In this document: one piece after another, positions 57,955 through 64,000 of the stretch | How the letters are laid out: each line of letters begins with the position of its first letter | How positions within the stretch are numbered: the first letter of the stretch is position 1 | Assembly: GCF_014650175.1 (NCBI RefSeq) | Contig: NZ_BMUL01000004.1 | Span: forward strand, 372,001 to 436,000 | Source: Streptomyces termitum | Lineage (GTDB): Bacteria > Actinomycetota > Actinomycetes > Streptomycetales > Streptomycetaceae | Length of the DNA: 64,000 nucleotides | Reading direction: 5' to 3' | Position numbers and translations under genes: made by a program | The notes under the pieces: model-generated | Database searches by the model: none | Told to the model about the DNA's origin: nothing | What the model saw: only the letters and a program-made list of their open reading frames with translations

Positions 57955-59106
57955 ATGAAGATTCTTTTCGTGGGAGGCAACGGCGCCGGGACGATCTTCC
58001 CGGACGTGCCGCTGGCCCAGGCGGCCCGCAACGCGGGCCACGAAGTGATCATGACGGGCCCCGAGATCACCATGTCCGCCATCCTCGGCTCGGGCATCCC
58101 CGCCGTCTCCGTGACCGAGCGCACGATCCAGGACTGCCGGGTGAACCGGGAGGGCGTCCTCGTCCCGACACCGGCCGGCGGCCCCGAACGCAACATCGCC
58201 ATCGGGCGCATGTTCGGCAGGCTCGCGGCGCACTCGCTCGACGGCCTGCTCGAACTGGCCGACCGCTGGCGCCCCGACCTCGTGGTCAGCAACGTCCTCG
58301 CCTACGCGGGCCCCCTCGTCGCCCACCACGCCGGCGTCCCCTGGGTCCGCTTCGCCACCGACATCGGCGAACCCCTCTCCATCGACCTCGCCGCCGCCGC
58401 CGAACTCGCCCCCGAGATGGAGCGCCTCGGCCTGACCGCGACCCCGCCGCCGGCCTTCTCCGTCACCGTCATGCCGCAGAGCGTCCGCCCGCCCACCGCC
58501 CCCGTGGCCCTGCCGCTGCGCCACATCCCGTGCAGCACGCAGAGCGCCCTCGAACCCTGGATGTACACCAAGGGCGACCGGCCCCGCGTCCTGGTCAGCG
58601 CGGGCAGCCGGGTCACCCCCGACGACGACTTCGAGCTGCTCAGCGGCCTCGTCGAAAAGGTGGCCCCGCTCGACATCGAGCTGCTCATCGCCACCCCCGA
58701 CGACGTCGCCGCCCGGCTCGACCTCCCCGCGGGCGCCCGCGCCGGCTGGCTGCCGGTCGACGTCCTCGCCCCGACCTGCGACGTGATGGTCCACCACGCC
58801 GGCGGCAACATCACCCTCACCTGCCTGGCCAACGGGGTGCCGCAGGTCTTCGTCCCGTACCTGCCGGGACTGGAGGAGCACAGTGCCCGCATCGCCGAGC
58901 GGGGCGCCGCCCGGCTGGTCGACCCCGCCGACCACGGCGCGGCCGACATCGCCGGCGCCGTCCGCGACCTCCTGGAGGACCCGTCGTACCGGGCCGAGGC
59001 CCGGCGGCTGCGCGACGAGACGGCCGCGATGCCCACCCCCGCCCGGGTGGTGGAGGAACTGGAACGCCTGGCCGCCGCCCACCGGGAATCCACGGCCGCG
59101 AAGTGA
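57955..59106 (+). CDS. Glycosyltransferase (GT1, actinobacterial polyketide type)
   Basis: A 383-residue GT-B enzyme. The N-domain begins MKILFVGGNGAGTIFPDVPLA and the sugar-nucleotide signature near the C-terminus is GWLPVDVLAPTCDVMVHHAGGNITL with GVPQVFVPYLPGLEEHS. This family transfers deoxysugars to aromatic polyketides and contains both O- and C-glycosyltransferases; sequence by eye does not tell which. A second, similar enzyme is at the right edge, so two sugars or two attachment sites are likely. It heads a plus-strand sugar unit. Confidence 0.9.
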   Translation: MKILFVGGNGAGTIFPDVPLAQAARNAGHEVIMTGPEITMSAILGSGIPAVSVTERTIQDCRVNREGVLVPTPAGGPERNIAIGRMFGRLAAHSLDGLLELADRWRPDLVVSNVLAYAGPLVAHHAGVPWVRFATDIGEPLSIDLAAAAELAPEMERLGLTATPPPAFSVTVMPQSVRPPTAPVALPLRHIPCSTQSALEPWMYTKGDRPRVLVSAGSRVTPDDDFELLSGLVEKVAPLDIELLIATPDDVAARLDLPAGARAGWLPVDVLAPTCDVMVHHAGGNITLTCLANGVPQVFVPYLPGLEEHSARIAERGAARLVDPADHGAADIAGAVRDLLEDPSYRAEARRLRDETAAMPTPARVVEELERLAAAHRESTAAK

Positions 59107-59118
59107 GGGGGCCCCACC

Positions 59119-59688
59119 GTGCGTGTCGCACCGACGGCCGTGCCCGGCGCCTACGTCATCACCCCGGACCGACTGGCCGACGACCGGGGGACGTTCCACG
59201 AGTCCCTGCGGACCGACCTGCTCGCCGAGGCGATCGGCCGCCCCTTCCTGCCCCGGCAGATCAACTACTCCGTCTCGCACCGCAACGTCCTGCGCGGACT
59301 GCACGGCGTCGCCCTCCCGCCCGGCCAGGCCAAGTACGTCTCCTGCGTGCGCGGCGCGCTGCGGGACGTCATCGTCGACCTGCGGACCGGCTCGCCCGCC
59401 TTCGGCACCCACGCCGTGACGGAGCTGGACGCGGAGTCCGGCCGCTGCCTCTTCATCCCCGAGGGGGTGGCCCACGGCTTCCTCAGCCTCGCCGACGACA
59501 CCTGCATCTGCTACGTCGTCTCCACCACCTACGTACCGGGGACGCAGATCAACATCGACCCCCTCGATCCGGACCTGGACCTGCCGTGGGGCTTCACCGA
59601 ACCGCCGCTGATCTCCGACCGGGACGCCGGGGCGGCCTCGCTGCGCGAGACGCTCGCCGCGGGCGTCCTCGCCGAGTGGCGGGGGTGA
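59119..59688 (+). CDS. dTDP-4-keto-6-deoxyhexose epimerase (RmlC-like)
   Basis: A 189-residue cupin epimerase (VITPDRLADDRGTFHESLRTD, RGLHGVALPPGQAKYVSCVRG, VPEG-type IPEGVAHGFLSL). It inverts C-5 and/or C-3 next to the 4-keto group, directing the pathway toward L-sugars or changing C-3. Short 12-bp gap after the glycosyltransferase gene, GTG start. Confidence 0.9.
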   Translation: MRVAPTAVPGAYVITPDRLADDRGTFHESLRTDLLAEAIGRPFLPRQINYSVSHRNVLRGLHGVALPPGQAKYVSCVRGALRDVIVDLRTGSPAFGTHAVTELDAESGRCLFIPEGVAHGFLSLADDTCICYVVSTTYVPGTQINIDPLDPDLDLPWGFTEPPLISDRDAGAASLRETLAAGVLAEWRG

Positions 59689-59692
59689 GCCG

Positions 59693-60652
59693 GTGACGGG
59701 CACCTCGGTCGTCGTCCTCGGCGCCACCGGCTTCCTCGGACGGCACCTCTGCGCCGCCTTCGACGCCGCGGGCGCGCGGGTGACGGCGGTCTCCCGCAGG
59801 CCCCCCGACGGCTCCGCCCCGCCGCCCGCGCGGCGCCGGGAGCACTTCGACCCGCTGGACGGGCCGCCGGACCGGCTCGCCCGGCTCCTCGACGACGTCG
59901 CGGCCGACACGGTCGTGAACGCCGCGGGCCGGGTCTGGGGCGCCACCCCGCGCCAGCAGGAGGCCGCCAACGCGGACCTCGTCGGACTGCTCCTGGACAG
60001 CGTCGCCGCCGTCCCCCGGCGCCCCCGCCTGATCCAGCTCGGCACCATCCACGAGTACGGCCCCGGGACCGCCGGCCGGCCGTTCGCCGAGGACGGCCCG
60101 CCCGCGCCCGACACCGCCTACGGGCGGACCAAGCTGCGCGCCTCCCGGACCGTGCTGGACGCCGCCGGGACCCCGGGCGCCGACGGCGTGGTCCTGCGGA
60201 TCTCCAACGTCTGCGGGGCCGGCGCGCCCCCCGGCAGCCTGCTCGGCGCCCTCGCCGCCCGGCTCACCGCGCACCGGGGACCCGGCCCGATGGAGCTGGA
60301 CCTGCCCCCGGCGACCGCCTGGCGGGACTTCGTCGACGCCCGGGACGTCGCCGACGCGGTCGTCGCCTGCGCCCGCGCCCCCCGCGCGCGCGTGACCGGC
60401 CGGATCGTCAACGTCGGCAGCGGGCGGGCCGTCCTGGTGGAGGACGTGATCGACCGCCTGGTCGAGCTGAGCGGCGTCCCGGTCCGCCGGACGGCCACCG
60501 CGCCGCCCGCGCCCGGCGCCGGGCCCGGCGGCTCCGCCAGCTCCGCCGCCGCCTGGCAGGCCCTGGACGTCGCCCTCGCCGGGCGGCTCCTCGACTGGCG
60601 GCCCCGCCGCGGCCTGGACGACTCGCTGCGCGCCCTGCTCGCCGGGGCCTGA
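59693..60652 (+). CDS. NDP-hexose 4-ketoreductase
   Basis: A 319-residue extended short-chain dehydrogenase with the NAD(P) motif VVVLGATGFLGRHLCAAF and catalytic YGRTK; IQLGTIHEYGPGTAG and RDFVDARDVADAVVACARAP are typical of NAD-dependent epimerase/dehydratase relatives. It reduces the 4-keto group in neutral deoxysugars (rhodinose- or amicetose-like if C-3 is also removed). GTG start only 4 bp after the epimerase stop. Confidence 0.85.
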   Translation: MTGTSVVVLGATGFLGRHLCAAFDAAGARVTAVSRRPPDGSAPPPARRREHFDPLDGPPDRLARLLDDVAADTVVNAAGRVWGATPRQQEAANADLVGLLLDSVAAVPRRPRLIQLGTIHEYGPGTAGRPFAEDGPPAPDTAYGRTKLRASRTVLDAAGTPGADGVVLRISNVCGAGAPPGSLLGALAARLTAHRGPGPMELDLPPATAWRDFVDARDVADAVVACARAPRARVTGRIVNVGSGRAVLVEDVIDRLVELSGVPVRRTATAPPAPGAGPGGSASSAAAWQALDVALAGRLLDWRPRRGLDDSLRALLAGA

Positions 60653-60678
60653 CGCGGCAGCCGGGCGGCGGCGGGAAC

Positions 60679-60720
60679 GGGGGAGGCCCGGAACGGCACG
60701 CGCCGTTCCGGGCCTCCCCC
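60679..60720. terminator. Perfect 19-bp bidirectional terminator
   Basis: GGGGGAGGCCCGGAACGGC (60679-60697) pairs with its exact complement (60702-60720) across a 4-base loop, between convergent sugar units. Confidence 0.85.
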
Positions 60721-60725
60721 GTCCG

Positions 60726-61988
60726 TCAGACGCCGACCCCGCACCGCCGGGCCGCCGTCAGGAACACCTCGGCGGTCTCCGGCAGCCGCGCGAGCGCGTC
60801 GCGGTAGTCGGTCCGGGCCGCGGCGAGCCGGTCCCGCACCCCGTCGTCGTACAGGACGGCCGACAGCCCGGCGACCACCGACTCCTCGTCGAGGAGTTCG
60901 GCGCGCAGCGCGGTCGTGGTCAGCGGATTGTCCTCCAGCAGGCGGCTCACCACCGCGTTCCACTGGAGCGGCCACATGTGGAACGGCGGCACCGGCCCGG
61001 GGAAGGCGGCCAGCCAGGAGCGGACGGCGGGGGTGAGGCCGCCGAAGGCACCGGCCAGCCGGCGCGCGCCCGGCTCGCCGTCCACGTCGAAGGTGTTGAC
61101 GGTGAAGAGGCCCGGCACGTCGGCCAGGACCGCCCGCTCCAGCGCGAAGGAGGGCAGGAACAGGCCGAGCACCCCGTCGGCCGCCCCGAGCAGGTCCGTG
61201 TACCGGCCGGCGGTGTACGTCTCCTCGACGTGCAGCCGGTCCGACGGCAGCCCGAAGCCGTCGAGGTACGGCCCGACCGCCAGGAAACGGGTCTCCGGCG
61301 GCAGCCTGCGCAGGTAGTGGCCGACCAGCTCCGGCACCCGGACGGCCAGTTCGCGGGTGCGCGGCCCCGCCTGCGTCTGCATGATCCGCTGCCACGGCAG
61401 GGTGGGCAGCATCAGCAGCCGCTCGCCGTCCCGCACCCCCAGCGACCGGCGCAGCTCCCGGCGGGCGGCCGCGGAGGGCGGTGCCAGGGTCCGGTCGGCC
61501 CGGTAGGGCAGGCCCCGCCCGCCCCCGGCGTCCGGCCGGTTGGCGGGCACCGGCAGCAGATGGGCGGGGGCGGTCAGGATGCGGTCGCTGACCCGGGTGG
61601 TCCGCCCGAGCACCTCCACCTCCAGATCGGTGTCCTCCAGGTGCACCGAGTCGAGGGCGATGACGGGCAGGCCGAAGTCGTCGACGAACCACGGGTCGAT
61701 CCCGTAGTTCACGACGTGGGTCAGCCAGTGGGCCATGTAGTCGCTGAGGACGATCGCGTCCGGCCGCGCCTCCCGCACCGCGCGGGCGACGACCTCGCGC
61801 ACCCCGGGCCCCAGGGAGGTGTCCACCAGGGTGTACGGATGCCCGGCGGCGGCCAGTTGGCCCTCGTTGTACCGGTCGACGACGAAGTGCGACGCGATCC
61901 CGGCGTCCTTCAGCTGCGCGGCCAGGTCGAGGCCGAGGGTCACCTCGTGCAGGGTCTGCCCGAGCGTCGCCATGAAAAGCAGGCGCAT
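60726..61988 (-). CDS. DUF6365-like protein of a deoxysugar cluster
   Basis: A 420-residue protein starting MRLLFMATLGQTLHEVTLGLDLAAQL, a Rossmann-like opening, with two domains that recall a GT-B glycosyltransferase (VLSDYMAHWLTH, LLMLPTLPWQRIMQTQAG, RYTDLLGAADGVLGLFLPSFALERAVLADVPGLF). It lacks the HHAGGN-type sugar-nucleotide motif of the other transferases. It resembles DUF6365 proteins, whose role is not established. Its position after the aminotransferase suggests a step on the amino sugar or its transfer. Confidence 0.6.
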   Translation of the reverse strand: MRLLFMATLGQTLHEVTLGLDLAAQLKDAGIASHFVVDRYNEGQLAAAGHPYTLVDTSLGPGVREVVARAVREARPDAIVLSDYMAHWLTHVVNYGIDPWFVDDFGLPVIALDSVHLEDTDLEVEVLGRTTRVSDRILTAPAHLLPVPANRPDAGGGRGLPYRADRTLAPPSAAARRELRRSLGVRDGERLLMLPTLPWQRIMQTQAGPRTRELAVRVPELVGHYLRRLPPETRFLAVGPYLDGFGLPSDRLHVEETYTAGRYTDLLGAADGVLGLFLPSFALERAVLADVPGLFTVNTFDVDGEPGARRLAGAFGGLTPAVRSWLAAFPGPVPPFHMWPLQWNAVVSRLLEDNPLTTTALRAELLDEESVVAGLSAVLYDDGVRDRLAAARTDYRDALARLPETAEVFLTAARRCGVGV

Positions 61989-62041
61989 GTCCTTCTCCCG
62001 TCTCCCTTTCTCCGGTGGTCCCGTGCGGTGCCCGGGCCCGC

Positions 62042-63193
62042 TCAGGCCGCCCCGGCGGCCCGGCCGCGCTCCGCCACCGCCGCGCGCACCCGCCCGGCGA
62101 CCGTGCGGACGTCGTCGTCGGTCAGCCCGTGGTGCAGCGGCAGGCACAGGGTCTCGCCGGCCGCCCGGTCGGTGGCGGGCAGCACCCGGTCGGAGCCGTA
62201 GGCCGGCACCTTGTGCAGCGGCGCGTACCGGAAGGTGGTGTAGACACCGGCGGCGAGCAGGTCGGCGGCGACGCCGTCGCGGATCGCGGCGTCCATCTGC
62301 ACCCAGTAGAAGTAGTGCGAGGAGACGTGGCCCTCCGGCAGCGGCGGCGGCAGCCGCAGCCCCGGCACGTCGGCGAGCTCCCGGTCGTAGAGGGCGACGA
62401 CCTCCCGTCGGCGGGCCATGAACTCCGGCAGCCGGCGCAGCTGCACCGCGCCGATCGCGGCGGTCAGGTCGTTGCCGATGACGCGCCGCCCGATCTCCGG
62501 CACCTCAAGCTCCCACCACCGGTGGGACACCTTGGCGTAGCCGAAGCCGGTGGCCTGTGCGAGGCCGTGGTAGGCCAGCCGCCGCAGCCGGGCGGCCTGC
62601 TCGGCGTCCCGCACGTACAGCAGCCCGCCGTCCCCCGTGGTCAGGATCTTCGCCGCGTCCAGCGACCACATGGCGAGGTCGCCGAAGGTGCCCGCCGCCC
62701 GGCCGCCGGCCGTCGAGGCGATCGAGCAGGCCGAGTCCTCGATCAGGGTCAGGCCCCGCTCGCGGCAGAGCGCGGCGATCTCCGCGACCTGTCCGGGCTG
62801 GCCGCCGTAGTGCAGCAGCAGCACCGCCCGGGTGCGGGGCGTGAGGGCCGCCTCGACGTCCTCCCGGCCCGGGTTCATGGTCCGCGGGTCGACGTCGCAG
62901 AAGACCGGCCGCCCGCCGGCCGCCAGCACGGCGTTGGCCGCCGCGAGGAAGCTCATCGACGGCATGACCACCTCGTCGCCCGCGGCGAGGCCGAGGGACT
63001 CGGCGATGAGGAAGAGGGCGGCGGTGCCGGAGGCCAGGAAGACGACCCGGTCCGGCGCGACGCCGAGGTGCTCGGCGAACGCCGCCTCGAACGCCTTGGT
63101 CCGGGGCCCGTGGCCGAGCCAGTTGTCGCGGAACACGGCCTCGACGGCGGCGAGTTCCTCGTCGCCGACGGCGGGCTGGAACAGATTGATCAC
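62042..63193 (-). CDS. DegT/DnrJ/EryC1 sugar aminotransferase
   Basis: A 383-residue PLP enzyme with the normal catalytic Lys (WSLDAAKILTTGDGG), LIEDSACSIAST and the family end GETLCLPLHHGLTDDDV. It transaminates a keto sugar. With both C-2 and C-3 deoxygenated in this pathway, the available ketone is C-4, so a SpnR-like 4-aminotransferase giving a 4-amino-2,3,4,6-tetradeoxyhexose is the best guess; a C-3 role cannot be excluded. No N-methyltransferase is in the window. It lies between the second glycosyltransferase and the DUF6365-like gene. Confidence 0.88.
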   Translation of the reverse strand: MINLFQPAVGDEELAAVEAVFRDNWLGHGPRTKAFEAAFAEHLGVAPDRVVFLASGTAALFLIAESLGLAAGDEVVMPSMSFLAAANAVLAAGGRPVFCDVDPRTMNPGREDVEAALTPRTRAVLLLHYGGQPGQVAEIAALCRERGLTLIEDSACSIASTAGGRAAGTFGDLAMWSLDAAKILTTGDGGLLYVRDAEQAARLRRLAYHGLAQATGFGYAKVSHRWWELEVPEIGRRVIGNDLTAAIGAVQLRRLPEFMARRREVVALYDRELADVPGLRLPPPLPEGHVSSHYFYWVQMDAAIRDGVAADLLAAGVYTTFRYAPLHKVPAYGSDRVLPATDRAAGETLCLPLHHGLTDDDVRTVAGRVRAAVAERGRAAGAA

Positions 63194-63251
63194 GTGAGTG
63201 CCTTTCTCGCCCTCTGGTGTCCTTGAAGGGGTGGCCGGGGCCGCCGGGACG

Positions 63252-64000
63252 TCACCGCCCGGAGGCCGCCAGCCGTTCGATCGCCGTTACGGCCTCGGCC
63301 GCCCCGGGCAGCCCGGCCACCTCGTCGGCCAGCTCCCGCGCCCGCTCCCGGTAGGACGGCGTGGCGAGCATCTCCGCGCAGACCCGCGCGATCGTCCCGG
63401 CGGAGTCGTCCGCCGGATCCACCATCCGGGCCGCGCCGTACTCGCTCAGCCGCCTGCTGTAGTCGACGCAGTAGGGCAGGTACGGGACGAGGACCTGCGG
63501 CACGCCGTAGGACACGTACCCCATGGTGGTGTTGCCGCCCGCGTGGTGGACCACGAGGTCGCAGGTGGGCGCCGCCAGGTGCAGCGGGATCCACCCGGCC
63601 CGCACGTGCGGCGCGAGCGGCCGCAGCTTCTCCGCCACGGTCTCCGGGGCGGCGACGAGCAGCTCCACGTCCAGCCGTCCGACCTTCTCCACCAGCCCGC
63701 TCAGGATGTCGAAGTCGGACTCGGGGGTGACGCGGCTGCCGGCCGACACCAGGACCCTCGGCCGGTCGCCCCGGGCCAGCGTCCAGGGCTCGACCCGCTT
63801 CTGCGTCGCGTACGGCACGTAGCGCATCATCTGCGCGGGCGGCGCGTCCGCCGGGCGGAGGCTGGGCGGGCAGATGTCGACGAACAGGTCGGCGCGCGGC
63901 ATGTCGTACAGGCCGAGCCGCTCCAGCTCGGGTCCGAGTTCGGCCGCCGCGCCCAGGTCGATGGTGCGCGGCTCGCCCATGTCGATGGCCTGCTTGACGT
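63252..64000 (-). CDS. Glycosyltransferase (GT1), truncated by the window edge
   Basis: The C-terminal 249 or so codons of a second GT-B enzyme; the start is beyond the right edge. It has PRVLVSAGSRVTPESDFDIL, GWIPLHLAAPTCDLVVHHAGGNTTM and GVPQVLVPYLPYCVDYS, closely similar to the transferase at 57955. It is the first visible gene of a minus-strand unit with the aminotransferase and DUF6365-like gene, so it probably transfers the aminosugar. Confidence 0.9.
   Translation of the reverse strand, partial: VKQAIDMGEPRTIDLGAAAELGPELERLGLYDMPRADLFVDICPPSLRPADAPPAQMMRYVPYATQKRVEPWTLARGDRPRVLVSAGSRVTPESDFDILSGLVEKVGRLDVELLVAAPETVAEKLRPLAPHVRAGWIPLHLAAPTCDLVVHHAGGNTTMGYVSYGVPQVLVPYLPYCVDYSRRLSEYGAARMVDPADDSAGTIARVCAEMLATPSYRERARELADEVAGLPGAAEAVTAIERLAASGR

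Noticed and set aside
57752..57958. Short plus-strand open frame in the sugar divergent promoter
   Set aside because: Arg/Gly/Pro-rich, no ribosome-binding site, and it covers the repeat pairs better explained as SARP sites.

Overview
The window is very GC-rich actinobacterial DNA, almost certainly Streptomyces. The signs are strong third-position G/C bias, GTG/TTG starts, Tat/Sec secreted carbohydrate enzymes, sugar ABC importers without their own ATPase, a SARP regulator with a TTA (bldA-type) leucine codon, and a type II polyketide synthase. No rRNA, tRNA or CRISPR was seen.

Layout: (1) 1-4.2 kb: a GNAT acetyltransferase, a membrane protein, and a translationally coupled universal stress protein/class III nucleotide cyclase pair behind tandem palindromes. 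(2) 4.2-18.6 kb: a glycan-use locus with two secreted F5/8-type (CBM32-like) enzymes, a DUF1996 protein, an intracellular GH3, a ROK regulator divergent from a sugar ABC importer (binding protein plus two permeases), and a GH1 beta-glucosidase. A LacI-type palindrome precedes it. (3) 18.6-21.1 kb: a small membrane protein, a secreted alpha/beta hydrolase and an HD protein. (4) 21.2-26.8 kb: two related IS5-family elements in inverted orientation. Each carries a convergent passenger gene between the transposase stop and the far inverted repeat, and together they bracket a two-gene bPH2-domain membrane operon. (5) 26.8-34.2 kb: ordinary accessory genes, including acetyltransferase, carotenoid-desaturase-like oxidoreductase, AraC and ArsR-type regulators, and secreted/lipoproteins. 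(6) 34.6 kb to the right edge: a benzoisochromanequinone (pyranonaphthoquinone; actinorhodin/granaticin/medermycin type) cluster that continues beyond the window.

The polyketide cluster has KSalpha, KSbeta, ACP, ActIII-like ketoreductase, ActVII-like aromatase/cyclase, ActIV-like MBL cyclase, ActVI-type pyran tailoring enzymes (two ActVI-1-like dehydrogenases, one fused to a DSBA domain; two enoyl/quinone reductases; an ActVI-A-like protein; a possible ActVI-3-like secreted dehydratase), an ActVA-5-like flavin hydroxylase, an FMN reductase, a phosphopantetheinyl transferase and a SARP activator. A deoxysugar module follows: 2,3-dehydratase, 3-ketoreductase, E1-type PLP/[2Fe-2S] 3-dehydratase, epimerase, 4-ketoreductase, aminotransferase, two glycosyltransferases and a DUF6365-like protein. 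It predicts a 2,3,6-trideoxy neutral sugar and/or a 4-amino-2,3,4,6-tetradeoxy sugar on the aglycone. The NDP-glucose synthase and 4,6-dehydratase are not in the window.

Regulation is unusually legible. Phased 11-bp repeats (up to seven in a row) stand before several transcription units, as expected for SARP binding. One of them is immediately followed by a promoter with a 19-bp spacer centred on an 18-20 bp palindrome of the SoxR/MerR type, which suggests direct feedback from the redox-active quinone. Perfect hairpins separate most transcription units.
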